A stretch of DNA of 64,000 nt. It comes from Coenobita brevimanus (lineage: Eukaryota > Arthropoda > Malacostraca > Decapoda > Coenobitidae). Of this stretch, positions 50,951-64,000 are shown one piece after another. The notes under the pieces were generated by a model. It was not told the origin of the DNA and ran no database searches. It saw only the letters and a program-made list of their open reading frames with translations. The first letter of the stretch is position 1; every line of letters starts with the position of its first letter. The stretch lies in assembly GCA_032717465.1 (NCBI GenBank), contig CM064681.1, forward strand, positions 13,851,954-13,915,953. Reading direction: 5' to 3'. The position numbers and the translations under genes were made by a program.

Positions 50951-51764
50951 AAGATTTACACATGAAGATTCGTGTTATACCATTAGCCACATTTCCTGTG
51001 ACACCTCTTGAGAAGGAATAAGGATTTCAAAACTACTTTACTAGAGTGATGGCTGTATGAACGTATTTTTTGGGGGGAAAACGCTAAATATGTAAGCCAC
51101 AAACGTACCAAAAATTGATTGCGAAACACCAAATATTTGTCAGAACTCACAAAACTTTTCAAAATGTGAAAAAAAAAAAGTTTTACGAAATATATTAATA
51201 GAAATCGATTGACACTTAAAGAGAACTGGCACCTAAGGGTTTATGAACATGAAGTCTGAATTGATGCGGGAGTCACCGAAACAAGCGAAAAATTTCGACT
51301 GAGTATTCTTTTTTATCTGCTGTAGAAGCACTTTAAAATTACATCGAACCTTCTGATTGAATGTAAGAAAAAAAAAAATGCACATTATTAAGATTCGTGT
51401 TAGATAATAAGCCATATTTTCTTAAGTAAAATCTCTCAAAACTGTGATACCTCGTGAGAATGAAAACGTGCGTACTTTTGACTTTGACCTAAAAAGCTAT
51501 ACGAGAAAACATAAACACTATCGTAATACCGAGATATATCATTAATTACCATTTCGTAATACCGAGATATATAATTAATTAAAATCTATAACTTTACAAA
51601 TACTGCAGGTTGAAAGAACACTAAATGAGCTGAATTAATTTCGCCTGTAGACTAATTTTTACATTAGAAGGTGGGTCATTTTTGACATTTCTCACTTCGA
51701 ACTCTTATTTCAGATAAAAAAAATGGTCACGTTTTGTTACGGAAAAAGCATCCCCTTTAGCAAT

Positions 51765-52270
51765 TGTTGGAACTTCATAGCCACCATTTATATATATGTA
51801 ACTCTTTAATCTTGAGTTTTTGGTTAAAGTTATTTTAGTAATTGAAGAGCAGGAAGAGTTAAAGGTGAATACAGGGAGTTGATCTTCAAAGAAAGTCTAA
51901 GTTGAGCAGCGTGTGTATTACAAAGGAAATTGGACCCCTCTTCTTATTTGATCTCTCCACTACCTACCAGTTCTATGGGTTGCCCCTTTCTGAGCTCTGA
52001 TTCCTACATTCTCGTTTAGCAGGGGTCGTGTCACGTGTGCTATACTGTCGTGGAAACTTCTAGAACACTGAATGTTTGTGTGTATGTACTGCTTCCGTTG
52101 TACGACCAGCATTCCTTCACTTTGGAAGTTCCAAGCTAATTTCCTTTTGCTTGATTCTCGCTGATACACTACCTATGTCACACCCTGGCTTGGTGCTTCT
52201 ATCTATCTATCTATCTATCAATCTGTCTATCTATCTCTGAGTTGTGTCATTATAATATGGAGTCCTGACA
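51765..52270. mobile_element. Probable solo LTR
   Basis: A 506-bp insert in an A half, starting TGTTGGAACTTC and ending GTCCTGACA, with CAAT on both sides (51761-51764 and 52271-52274). TG...CA ends, a 4-bp duplication and no coding content fit a solo LTR. It contains a (TCTA)n stretch at about 52199-52237. Orientation cannot be fixed. It is unrelated to the Gypsy LTRs at 25290 and 36894. Confidence 0.65.
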
Positions 52271-52577
52271 CAATAATGCAAAACTATTATACTCGAATGA
52301 TCCTAAAAACAGTATAACTGAGGGCGAAAACACTTAAATATGAAAATTCCACAAATCTACTCTAAATTAGCTGGGAAACAATCCAATTTGTATCTAACAT
52401 TCAGAAAACATTTTTGAGGTTGAGAAAACTGAGTCATGGAAAAAAAAAAATCAGTAACAAGGCCAAATGAGGAAATACTTAGGATGAAATAGATTCACAC
52501 GTAAAGAAGGCTGGCAATTGATGGGTTTAAGCCGAAAGAGTTTTGCTTGATTAGAGACGTGAAAACAACTTGGAAAC
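52271..52577. repeat. A/B dimeric array, segment 5
   Basis: The rest of the A half begun at 51745 (caaaactattatac, gaaggctggcaattga, gtttaagccgaaagagtttt). It stops at cttggaaacatag, where the LINE 3' tail begins. Confidence 0.85.
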
Positions 52578-52880
52578 ATAGATCTATCTATCTATCTATA
52601 GCCCGACGCCCTAATCCCCCAAACGGTGGCCGCAGACAAAACGCCTTCAAGTCACTCTGTCACCCACCATTTGACTACCCTCCCCCCAAATCACCCCCCC
52701 CTCCCTCATATACCTCTTAACTCCATCCCTCCACCTCATCCTCGGTCTACTCCTCCCTCTCCCTCCCTCCACCTCACCTACATACACCCTCTAAGTCTTT
52801 CATTCTCCATTCTCTTCACATGTCCAAGCCACCTCAGTGTATTTCTCCTAATCTTTTCAACCACATCCACATCTACCCCA
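52578..52880 (-). mobile_element. RTE-like LINE copy 3, short 3' fragment
   Basis: (TATC)n tail at 52580-52600, then a 3' UTR (gcccgacgccctaatccc) and C-terminal coding text closely matching 3126-3395 of copy 1. It is 5'-truncated at 52880, exactly where the recent duplication begins (cataagttacttgag, 52881). Confidence 0.85.
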
Positions 52881-53490
52881 CATAAGTTACTTGAGCTTTA
52901 CCGGTGAGAGTCTGAAGGAGTACTGGCCAATACTTTCTGGGCCAATTATAACCTGTAGCTACCCTCTCAAACAACTGAAAATACTTTAAATCAGATTCAT
53001 TAAAGGGAGGGACAAGTTTAACATTTTTAGCCACATCAAAATCATCAGAGCTAGATGATCCAGTTCGAAGCACCATGTGTCATGCGATACTCATGGTCTA
53101 CCTGAATCCTAGCAAGTTCAATTTGTGCCTGAGCCTGTGCCTGTGCCTGTGCCTCCTGAATACAAGCCTGAGACTCAGCCTCCTTAGCACGTCCTGAAAC
53201 TCAGCCTCCTTAGCACGAGCCTGAAACTCAGCCTCCTTAGCACGAGCCTCCTGCAGGGCTGGCTGTAACTTAGCTATTTCAATCTGCGTTTGCTGATCTG
53301 GAGAAGTTACATTGAACAAGCTTTTATTAATCATGCCAAAAATTTGATCTTTAGAATGATGAAAGCGAACAGAAATTCCCAATTGTTGAGCAACAAGCTT
53401 TTCTACATCAAACACAGTTTGCACATGACAAAAAATCTTTGGCTTCATCAAGAGTAGTAATAGTAGACATGATGAATAAATCACAGTCAC
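52881..53490 (-). pseudogene. Truncated Gypsy gag, duplicate
   Basis: Copies the frames 36418-36810 and the first ~66 codons of 35830-36396, with the same frameshifts. It ends at the duplication border. The rest of the retroelement is absent here. Confidence 0.85.
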
Positions 53491-53574
53491 AAAATATCAA
53501 GCAATATCCTTATGATAATATCCCGAATATCGTGATAAGAGGTGGCTAAATTTATGTTTCGGAACATAGATAAT

Positions 53575-54053
53575 GAACACTTCAAGTGAGAATACTAAAA
53601 TCACTACTGTCCGGCAAAGTTCCAGGTTCAAAACAAAAGACATGTATACAGTACAAGAAAATGGTAATAACATTTATACTGAAATTATACAGCAGCTAGA
53701 TGGCCGGAGACTTCCTGAGCACTCAAAAAAATATTAACATACGTACAGGGGAGGACTGATATGTGAACAGAATGAGGAGTAGATCTAAGTGGCAACTAAT
53801 GTAGAGACTAGGCTCATTATATAGGGGCCGCGGAGCTTGATTTAACATATAAGGAGGACGCGCAAATGAAGGCATAAATGACGGAGAGTTTCACAATCCT
53901 GCTCTGAACAAGAGAAAGAACGACTTACTCTACTATAAGGGGGAGAAGGGGGGAGAGAGGTAGAACACGCAAGCCACGTGGCGGATCGTGATCAAACATG
54001 CAACATACTGTAAATTAGAATTATACAAAGGATGATGAAATCATAGGCTATGT

Positions 54054-54056
<3 letters not shown>
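53575..54056 (-). repeat. Gypsy LTR, duplicate with 254-bp internal deletion
   Basis: Matches 36894-37625 except for the deletion. The inner flank reads cattatctatgttccg against cattatctaatgtccg in copy 1. Confidence 0.85.

Positions 54057-54147
<91 letters not shown>
54057..54147. repeat. (AT)n-(GA)n microsatellite in B half, duplicate
   Basis: Shorter allele of 37626-37722, showing length change since the duplication. Confidence 0.95.
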
Positions 54148-54149
<2 letters not shown>

Positions 54150-55301
54150 CAGTGATTTACACATGAAGGTTCGTGTTATACCATTAGCCACATTTCCTTA
54201 GTAAAAATGTCACACCTGTGACACCTCTGGAGAAGTAATATTGATGAGCTTTTGACCCTCACCAAAAATTTATACAAGAAAGTACAAACTCTCGGAATAC
54301 CGAGATATTTATTTAATAACCATTAATAACAATATTCCTCATCTCATGACTCCTACAAAATTTGCAGGGTGGAGGAACACAAAAGGAACTGTATTATCTC
54401 CGTAGGCACATAGTTCATGAATGCTACAAAGTGAGCAGGTTGAAGGAACATTAAATGAATTTTATTAATGTCGTCTGGAGATTGTTTGGATTTTTACAAT
54501 AGGATGAGGTCATCTATGACTTCATTTTTAAAGGAAACCTGATAAACTTGTCGTTTTTGTTTACGGTAAAAACATCGGCTTTGGGAAATATTTAAATCTA
54601 TGATACCCAAATAAAATTAAAAACTGCATAATTGCGGGCGAATACAATAAACATGGAACTTCCACAAATGTCGTCTAAGTTAGCTAGGAAACAGTCCCAA
54701 TGGCATGTAAAATTCAGAAAACGTTTATAAAGTTGAGAAATTTCCATCTCAGAAAAGAAAATCAATAACAAGACTAAATGAGTAAATAAGTAGCATGAAT
54801 TCAATTCACAGATGAAGAAGGCTGGCATTTGAGGGGTTTAAGACCAACGAGTTTATTTGATTAGTGGCGTGAAAACAACTAGGAAGATTTGAAATAAAAT
54901 GAAATTTATTTTTATCTGTAAAACTACGGCTTTATAATGGCACCTTGGAACTACTCATAAAATATAAAAAATTGAAGTTTGACGGTTCGTGTGATATCAT
55001 TATCAATATTTTTGAAGGTGAAATCACTCCGAAAGAGACAGTGCATTGCAGTTACAAAAGAGGCAGGTTGAAGGAACTCTAAATGAACTGTATTAATGTC
55101 GTCTGGAGACTGGATTTTGACATTAGAAAGAGGGTCATCTGTGACATTTATCATTTAACAGAGGTTAAAACAATATCATGAAGTTTTGTTATGGTAAAAG
55201 CATCCGCTTTAAGATAAATTCAATACTGTTATACTTGAGTGATCCTAAAAACCGCATAATTGTGCTCGAAAAAAACTATATATATATACTTCTTAAAATC
55301 T

Positions 55302-55618
55302 GACGAGAACACAGGAAAAATCAGAGAAATTACAAATATGCAGGAAATCGAACCCGGGACTCTCAGGTGAGAGCCAGGCAGCATACCACTACACCACGAC
55401 CAGGTAAAAGTTAACTCACGTTATCACAATCTTGTAACCAACGCCCCTCCAGGGGGGTTAACTCACCCTCTTCAGGCTCACAGTGGGGGGCGGAGGGACG
55501 TTGGTTACAAGATTGTGACAACGTGAGCTAATTTTACCTGCTCGTGGTGTTGTGGTATGCTGCCTGGCTCTCACCTGAGTCCCGGGTTCGATTCCCGGCA
55601 TATTGGTAATTTCTCTGA
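55302..55618. mobile_element. Palindromic tRNA-Glu-like insertion, duplicate copy
   Basis: Same sequence, arms and ttcttaaaatct flanks as 38876-39192. Its presence at the same place in both copies dates the insertion before the recent duplication. No base change was noticed in either tRNA-like part. Confidence 0.85.
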
Positions 55619-58600
55619 TTCTTAAAATCTACTCTAAATTAGATTGTAAACACACCGAATTGTATCTAACATTCAGAAAACATTTCTGAGGGTCAGAGAA
55701 ATCCGTCTCGGAAAAAATACAATCAATTATAAAGCCAAATGAGCTAATACGTTTGATAAAATCGGTTTACAGGTAAAGAAGGCTCTCTTTTGATGGCTTT
55801 GAGTTGAAAGAGTTTTGTTTGATTAGAGACGTGGAAGCATCTTGGAAATTTAGAGATAAACGGATATTATTTTTATCTCTATCAACAGGGATTTATACAG
55901 GCATCTTGAGCCTCCTAACCAAATTAAAAAAATGGAAAATTATCCCAGCATGAGGGTTCGTGTTATATCATTTTTCATATTCACAAAGGTAAAATCAGTT
56001 CGAAAGGCAATGAATCGTCCACAATAAAATTGTTTAGGTATTCATTATCGGATATATATTGTTTGGAAAACCAAAATCCACAGCCGCAATGAGATATAGA
56101 ACTAATAAACGTTATTTGGCTCCTCACGTACGCAGTTTTAGTGTTCATGATGGGACAAAATAAATCAGGTTACCGGAGCGTTGACTTGAACTATGGTCTG
56201 TCGTGTTGAGATTAAGTGGATTTTTGATTTCCAGTCTATCTTTTTTTTTTATTCATTTTAGCCGTACCTTGAAGTATAAAAAGTAGTGGCAATTGTGTAC
56301 TAGTTACTGCTGATAGCATCTGCCTTGGAGGTAGTTCAAAACAATTTTATTGAAGTGATTTTTGTATAACGTATTTTTGGTCGATATCGAGAAATATGCA
56401 ACTTCAACAAATGTACTCAAAACTGACTAGGAAACACCCCAAATTGTTTACGGAAAAAGACATTTCTGAGAGTGAAGAAAACAAATTTAAGAAACATTTA
56501 ACAAGAGATCTATTGGCATGTAAAGGTAGCTGGCATCTGAGTTGTTTAAGAAAAATAAGACAATTGATCTAGGAGTCACCGAAACAAGCGAGAGGCTTTG
56601 AACGTTCTACAGTAGGAACACACTGAAAATAAATCGAGACTCCTGACAATAAAAGAAAAAAAAATTGCATAATATGAAGGTCCATGTTAAACCATAACCC
56701 ACATTATCTCAGGAAAAATCTCTAAAAACTGTGATACCTCTTGAGAAGGAATAGTGATGAGCTTTTTGTTTTCACCTGAAAATTTATCCGAGATCAAAGT
56801 ACCAGTACCAAGTACCAAGTATATAATTACCAAGTACCAAGATATATAATTAATTACCATTTATAACTTTATTTCTCATCTCTAAGACTGATGTTCAGTT
56901 TGACGGAACACGAACTGTGTTAATGTAGTCTGGAGAGTGTTTGGATTTTAACGTTAGGAAGAGGTCATTTGTGCCTTTTTTTTTTTTTTTTCATTTTCTG
57001 GGAAACATGTGGTCAAGATTTATTTTGTTACAGTAATAGCATCCGTTTTAGGAATAATTAAAATTATTATACATGAATGATCTTAAAAACAGCATAATTT
57101 GGCGCGAGAACAATAAACAAGTGTACTCTAAATTAGCTAGGAAACAATCCTGATTGTAAAACTCAGAAAAAATTCTAAATCTAAGAAAATTCCGTCTCGG
57201 AAAAGAAATTCAGTAAAAAGTCATAATGACGAAATACGTAAGATGAAATCGATTCACAGTTAAAGAAGACTGGTTTTGGGATTTTTTTCAATCCAAAGAG
57301 TTTCATTTCATTAGGGACGTGAAAATATCTTGGAAATTTAGAGATAAAACGGACATTACTTTCAATTTCCTAACTAGTGCTTTAAATGGCATCTTGGGTC
57401 TACTGATAAAATATAAAACGATGAATATTTTCGCAGTTTGACGGCTGGTGTGATATCATTACCCATATTATAGAAGGTGAAATCACTCTTAAAGGCAATA
57501 AATCCATCACTAGAAAATTGTTCAGGTAGTTATTGTAAGATATAACTAGGATAACCGAGATTCATAGACGAACTGATATACAATTTTAAACGTTATACAG
57601 AGCCTCATATACGTTAATTTTTTGTTCATAATGGGTCCAAACAAAAAACAAAAAGCTTAAATTGCGTCTATGTGAACTATTGTGAAAGTTGTGCCTACTT
57701 ATCTTGATTTTTTTTTTCCCATGAGTTTACTGGCTATTTTTTTTTTTTTTATTCATCTTAGCAGTGACCTTAAGCGACAAATATGTGTCCCAATTGTTAG
57801 CTAGTTACGGCTGATAGCATCTGCTTTGGGGGCAGCTCAAAACTCTTTTACTGGAGTGACTTCTGTATAAACGTATTTTGGGCGAAATCGCGAAATATGC
57901 AAATTCAACAAATGTTCTCAAAATTGACTGCGAAAAGCACCAAATTCTTTCTAAAACTCGAAAAGCAATTCGGAGTGTAAAAAATTCCGATCCATGAATA
58001 TATAACATGAAATCAATAGGCACCTAAAAAGAGCTGGCATCTGAGGGTTTAAGAATAATATGTCTCAGTTGATGTGGGGGGTCACCGAAAGAAGCGAGAA
58101 ATTTTGAATGTGTACTTTTTTATCTACTGTAGAAGGACTTTAAAATTACATTGAGCCTTCTGATTAAATGTAATAAAAGAAAAATGGAGAGAGAATATTT
58201 GCACATTATTAAGCTACGTGTTAGACCATAAGTTACATTTACTTAGATAAAATGTAGCACAACTGTGATACCTCGTCACAACGAATACTGACGTACTTTT
58301 GATTCTAACTTGAAAATTATACAAGAAAAGATAAACACTATCGCAATTCCGAGATATATAATTAATTACCTTTTATAACTTTCTCCCTCGTCTCCGTCGA
58401 CATGTGCATGACTGTTACAGAAAATACAGGTTTAAGGAACACTAAATGAACTGTGTTAATGCAGTCTTGAGATTGGAATTTTACATTAGAAAGAGGGTCA
58501 TTTGTGACATTTTACATTTCCATTGGTTAAAGCTGTTAAAAAATCGGTCAAGTTCTTTTGTTTCTGTGAAAGAATCCGATTTAGGAATAATTCAAAACTA

Positions 58601-59095
58601 TTATATTTGAGTGATCCTAAAACCCGGATATTTGAGCACGAAATCACCAAATATCCAACTTCATAAATTGTTCTCTAATCTAATTGGGAAACACTCCGAA
58701 TTGTGTCGAAAAGTCAGAAGACATATCTGAGGGCGAACGAACTCCGTTTCGGAAAACATAAAAAAGAAGGCTCAATGACATGGTACAATTGATGAAATCG
58801 GTTATAAGATAAATAAGGCGGGCATTTGAGGGCTTGAAGCTGGAAGAGCTTCGTTTGAAGAGATGTGAAAAAGGGTTGGAAATTTAGAGATAAAATGGAT
58901 ATTATTATTATCTCTATAATCATGGATTTCAAATGGCCTCGAGCCCATTGATCAAATTTAAAAAATGCAAAATTTTCCCAGGATAACAGTGCGACTATCA
59001 TTTTCCATATTTACCAAGATAAAGGCATTAAATCGTTCACAAGAAAATGATTAGGTATTATCTTATATATATTATTTGGTAAACCAAAATACACG

Positions 59096-59358
59096 ACAGA
59101 TCAGTTCGACGCTCCTACAACATGAGTTTTTTTAGACCCAACTTGAACAAAAAAGCAGTATATGAGGAACCAAAAACGTTAATACAGTATACACTATAAA
59201 TGTTATATAAACGTTATATAAACTGAGTATATGAGGAACCAAATAACGTTAATACAGTATACACTGTATAAACGTTATTTGGTTCCTCATATACTCAATT
59301 CTTTTGTTCAAGTTGTCTAAGAAAAACTCATGTTGTAGGAGCGTCGAACTGATATGTT
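59096..59358. repeat. Inverted repeat, copy 3
   Basis: Duplicate of 42670-42932; arms and spacer retained. Confidence 0.85.
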
Positions 59359-60259
59359 GTGTCCACTGTGTAGGATTTACTTGATTTTTGCTATTTATCT
59401 CAGCAGTGATTTTAAAGGATAGAAAGGAGTGCCAACTGTGAACTAATTACGGCTGATAGCATCCGCTTTGGGGGCAGTTCAAAACGCTTCTACTGGAATG
59501 ATGGCTGTATAAAAGTTTTTGGAGAAATCGCGAGATATGCAATTTCCACCAATGTACTCAAATTGATTGCGAGACTGTTTTATATATTTTTTTCAAAACA
59601 GAAAACATTTCCGAGGATGAAAAAAAATCACTTTACGAAATACTTAACAAAAAATCGGTTGACCCGTAAAGAGAACTGGTATATGAGGGTTTAAGAACAC
59701 GGTTTCAATTGATGTGGGGATCAACGAAACACGCGAGAAATTTCGAATGAGTATTCACTTTATCTGCTGTAAAAGAACTTTCAAATTACATTGAGATTCG
59801 TGATTGAATGTAAAGAAAAAAAAAGTGGAAAAAATATTTCCACTTTTTTCAGGGACGTGTTTGACCATAAGCCACTTTTCCTTATGTAAAATCGCTAAAA
59901 ACTGTCATACCTTGTGAGAAGGAATACTGACGTGCTTTTGACTCACCTGAAAATTATACGAGAAAGTAGAAACGTGCTTTTGACTCACCTGAAAATTATA
60001 CCGAGAAAGTAGAAACTGTCGCAATTCCGAGATATATAACTAATTACCATTTATAACTTTCTTCCTCGTCTCTGTAGACATATCGTTCATGACGGTTACA
60101 GAAAAGGCACGCTGAAGGAACTCTAAATGAACTGTATTAACGGCGTCTGGAGATTGGATTCTAACATTAGAAAGAGGGTCATCTGTGACATGTTTCATTT
60201 AGCCGAGGTTAGAAAATAATGGTCAAGTTGTTTTGTTACCGGAAAAGCATCCGCTTTAA

Positions 60260-60575
60260 CCCCTCCGTGGTCGCCGGCGTCGAATCGTCGTTTGACCGCG
60301 GTCTGTCCAAAACCGCAAAAATTTTTGTGATGTGAGTGAATGTTGTTAACGTCATCAAACTGACCTTCTATAGATTCCAATACTCCCTATCATGCAGTTC
60401 AGAGCCAGCTGCTGTTATAAGTCGATTTTCGATTTTTTCGTTCTTGGCCATGCCCAAACTCGCACAACACCGATTATCTCGACCCAGGCAAAACATATCA
60501 TCCATGTCCTCTCTCGCGAAACACACACAACCACATGTTCACGATTATGAAGTAATACTGGCACATACAGCTGGG
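60260..60575 (+). mobile_element. piggyBac-like terminal remnant, copy 3
   Basis: TTAA at 60256-60259 then CCCCTCCGTGGTCGCC. Duplicate of 43792-44110 except for the divergent patch 60307-60390. Confidence 0.5.
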
Positions 60576-62099
60576 AAGCACTCCGAATTGTATCTAAAAT
60601 TCAGAAAACATTTTTGAGGACGAGAAAATTCTGTCTCGGAAAAAAGATCAGTAACATGGCTAAATGAGGTAATACGTAGGATGAAATCGATTCACATGTC
60701 AAGAAGGCTGGCATTTGACGGGTTTAAGCCGAAAGAGTTTCGTTTGATTAGAGCCGCGAAAAAAACTTGGAAAAGATAAAAAGGATATTATTTTTATCAT
60801 TATAACTAATGGTTTATAATGGCATCTCAGGGCTCCTGATCAAATTAAACAATGGATAATTTTCCCAGCACGACGGATCATGTGTTATCATTATCCATAT
60901 TAACCAAGATAAAATCACTCCGAAAGACACTAAATAATTTAAACGAGAATTGCTTTGGTATTGATTTTCAGATGTATATTATAATGAAAAAGTAAATACA
61001 TAGCTGTATATATACAACTTATATACATTATTGGTTCCTTGTATATGCAGTTTTTTTTTCATTATGGGTCTATAAAACATCAGGTGTATGGAACGTTGAC
61101 CTGAACTATTGTCTGTCGTGTAGAGATTAACTGTTTTTAATTTCCGACATCGATTTTTTTTTTTTAAATCACCGTAGCCGTTATCTCAAGGATAAAATTT
61201 AGTGCCAATTGTGTAGTACTGAAGGCTGATAGCATCTGCTTTGAGTAGTTCAAAATTATTTTAATGATTGCTTTGTAATAGTATTTGTGGTCGAAATCGC
61301 GAAATATGCAACTTCAACAAATGTACTCAAAATTGATTAGGAAACATCCCCAATTGTTTCATGAATTAAGGGCACATTTCTAATTTGGAGAAAATCACAA
61401 TGAGGAAGCATATAACAAGAAATCTATTGGAATGTAAAGTGAGGTGGTATCTGAGATGTGGGGGTCACCGAGACAAGCGAGAAACTTCGAATGTTCTTTA
61501 TTTGCAATAGAACCACTTTCTTATGAAATCCTTACTGAATGTAAATGAAAAAGAATGTGCATTATGATCGTGTTATACCATAAACCATATTTTCTTAGAA
61601 AAATCTCTCAGAACTGTGATACCTTATGAGAAGGAATATTGATGAGCTTTTGACTCTCACATACGAATTTATACGAGAAAGTGTAAACATAATCGCAGTA
61701 CGAAAATATATAATTAATTACCATTTATAAATTTATTCCTCATCTCCATAGACCTCTACAAAATGTGCAAGATGAAGAAACACTAAATGAACTGTATTAA
61801 TATCGTGTGGAGATTGGATCTTCACGGAATGAAGAGGTCATTTAAGACTTTTTTCATTTTTTGAGGAAACTAGATAAAAAAATGGTCTTTGTTTTGTTAT
61901 GTTTAAAGCATCCGCTTTAAGAATAATTCAAAAGAAATATAATTGAATGACCTTTAAAATCGCATGATTGAGGGCGAAAACAATAAACTTGCAACTTCCA
62001 CGAATGTCCTCTAAATTAGCCAGGAAACAGTCCAGAATGTATTTAAACCAGAAAACATTTTCAAAGGTGAGAAAACTCCATCTCGGAAAAGAAAATCAG

Positions 62100-62464
62100 T
62101 AAAATTTTTGGTAATCCGAGTGACGTTTATGTTCTGTTCTCCTCTAATGCTGTCACTTGGATTTTTTGCAGATCATTTTATTTGTAGCTGTGGGAATGGA
62201 ACCCAAGTTGTCCTAGCGCAAGTCCGAAATATACACACAGACACACGGCTGTTCCTATAGTTTATTTTATGGCCAAAAAATTCTACGGAGATTCTATGCC
62301 AGACGTCGGGAACGGCGTCTTTTGGTCAAAATGTGATCGATCATTATAATAAAAGTTTTTTAATCGTGATGGGACCTGGATTTTTTCACAATAGCGAATA
62401 TTTATCGATTTTTGTGCCAATTTTGGTGCGATTTCAATGTGTAGTTTCGGCTGTCCAAAACACA

Positions 62465-62499
<35 letters not shown>

Positions 62500-62528
62500 G
62501 GCTAGTGCTTCAGTGCATTAGATTAACT
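62100..62528. other. Unclassified insert in A half, copy 3
   Basis: Duplicate of 45634-46062, with a slightly shorter (AC)n (about 62459-62498). Confidence 0.6.
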
Positions 62529-64000
62529 GGAAAACCAAAATACATAGCCATGCTAAGATATACAACTTATAAACATTATATTGTTCTTCATATAGGCAGT
62601 TTTATTGTTCATGGGTCTAAACAATAAAGGGTTGCTGGAGCGTCGACTTGAACTATTGCCTGTCTTGTTGAGATTAACTGAATTTTTAATTTCCGATCAT
62701 TTTTTTTTTTTTTAATCATCATACACTTACATCAAGGAGAGAAAGTAGTCCCAATTATGAACTAAGCAAGGCTGATAGCATCCGCTTTGGAGGCAGATCA
62801 AAACTTTTTTTGCTTTAGTGATTGCTGTATAAATAACTTCAAAATATATACTGGAAATTGATTCTGAAACATCCCCAGATTTTCCGGGTGAGAAGACATT
62901 TCAGACATTGAAAAAATCACATTTAAGAAACATAGAACAAGAAAGAATTTGACACGTAAAAGGACCTATCTGATGTTTTTAAGAATAAGTTTATACTGAT
63001 TTGGGGGTCACTTAAAAAAGAGCTAAATCTCGAATGTTCTTTATCTGCACTTCAAGTACTTTGAAATTAAATAGAGCCACCTGACTAAATGAAAAAAATA
63101 TATATATATATATATATTTGCAGGACAGGTACATAAAAATGCAGGCTGAGGGAACAATAAATGAACTGTATAAATGCCGTCTGGACATTAGATTTTTACA
63201 TTAGAAGGAGGGTCATTTGCGACATTTTTCATTTGTTATGGTTACTTCAGATAAAGAAATGGTCGTTTTTTTCACAGAAGAAGCATCACCTTTCGCAATA
63301 ATTCAAAACTATTATTCTTGAGTGATCCTCAAAACGGCATAATTGAGCGCGAAAACATTCAATATTAAATTTCCAAAAGTCTTCTCTAAATTACCAGGGA
63401 AACAATCCGATTTGTACCTAAAATTCAGAAAACATCTCAGGATGAGAAAATTCTGTCTTGGATAAATAAATCAGTAACAAGGCTAAGTGAGATAATACAT
63501 AGGATGAAATCGATTCACATGTAAAGAAGGCTGGCATTTGAGGGGTTTAAGACCAACGAATTTCATTTGATTAGACGTGAAAACAACTTGGAAATTTAGG
63601 AATAAAAGACATTATTTTTATCTGTATAAATGGGCTTTTAAATGGCATCTCGGGGAATATTTTCGAAGTTTGACGGATCATGTAATATCATTATCCATAT
63701 TTAAGAAGGCAAAATCACCCCGAAAGGCAGTAAATCGTTCACAAGATATATATTTGGAAAATCAAAATAGCTCTAATGAGATATAAATTATAAACGTTAT
63801 TCGGTTCCCCCTATGAGCAGTTTTATTGCTCAGGATTAGTCTAAAAAAAAAAAAAAAAAAAGGTTGCATGAGCGTCGAACTGAACAGTAGTGTCTGCCGT
63901 GTAATGTTAGATGCATTTTTCATTTCCGATGAGTCTTTTGGCTACTTCTTTTTATTAATCTTAGCCGTGACTTTGCCTGATAGCATCCGCCTTGGTGGCA

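Larger units (their letters stand above)
52881..64000. repeat. Recent large duplication, copy 2 (continues beyond window)
   Basis: Direct copy of 36201-47536. Differences: a 254-bp deletion in the LTR (between gacatgta and tacagtac, 53641-53650), shorter (AT)n at 54058, an 84-bp divergent patch (60307-60390), a 41-bp tandem duplication (about 59935-60015) and scattered point changes. The left break lies inside gag, fused to a LINE fragment with 2-3 bp of shared sequence. Confidence 0.9.
54148..64000. repeat. A/B dimeric array, segment 6
   Basis: Half-unit starts by eye: A 54572, A 55200, B 56315, A 57036, B 57815, A 58575, B 59460, A 60248, B 61220, A 61910, B 62780, A 63285 and B 63980. It is the duplicate of 37723-47536 and shows the same skips. 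No gene is seen. Confidence 0.85.

Overview
The window is repeat-dense eukaryotic DNA. No host protein gene and no canonical tRNA or rRNA gene could be recognised. The very high load of AT, AC/GT, AG and TATC microsatellites, with Jockey-like and RTE-like LINEs, a Gypsy element and Tc1/mariner, hAT and piggyBac-like DNA transposons, suggests an arthropod, most likely a decapod crustacean. That assignment is inference. All alignments here were made by eye.

Background array. Most of the window is one non-coding tandem repeat. Its unit is about 1.4-1.5 kb and consists of two related but diverged halves of about 0.7 kb (called A and B here), giving a dimeric higher-order repeat with roughly 27 A and 24 B halves. 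Array segments lie at 1405-3100, 5156-10260, 17818-25156, 37710-51764, 52271-52577 and 54136-64000. Larger duplications sit on top of it: an older colinear block (about 6.4-25.1 kb, minus one transposon, against 38.6-50.8 kb) and a recent direct duplication (36201-47536 against 52881-64000, spacing about 16.4-16.7 kb) that runs off the right edge.

Insertions, left to right. A degenerate Jockey-like LINE (1-1404, minus) and a 5'-truncated RTE-like LINE (about 3101-5155, minus). A 7.55-kb Tc1/mariner-type element (10263-17815) with CAGCTCCG... terminal inverted repeats, a TA target duplication and a three-exon transposase on the minus strand; it carries a tRNA-derived SINE, a hAT remnant and a foldback MITE. 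A piggyBac-like end (18158). An LTR retrotransposon of Gypsy type with integrase upstream of reverse transcriptase (25290-37625, minus, Gmr1-like order); its gag is split by a second, opposite copy of the Tc1/mariner element (29717-35827), which itself received a SINE/RTE-LINE composite and another SINE. A palindromic tRNA-Glu-like insertion with a 12-bp target duplication (38876-39192, duplicated at 55302-55618). A 5S rRNA-derived SINE whose 3' end resembles the RTE-like LINE (49010-49204). A solo LTR (51765-52270). An RTE-like LINE 3' fragment (52578-52880) that abuts the breakpoint of the recent duplication.

The window records a layered history: the A/B array arose first, blocks of it were duplicated, LTR and DNA elements inserted and nested, and an 11-kb block was recently copied. 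Every transposon-encoded protein seen is broken or lacks a catalytic residue, except the Gypsy integrase catalytic core and the transposase HTH exon, which look intact. The strongest candidates for something new are the dimeric array, the intron-bearing Tc1/mariner family, the palindromic tRNA insertion and the 5S-SINE/LINE pair.
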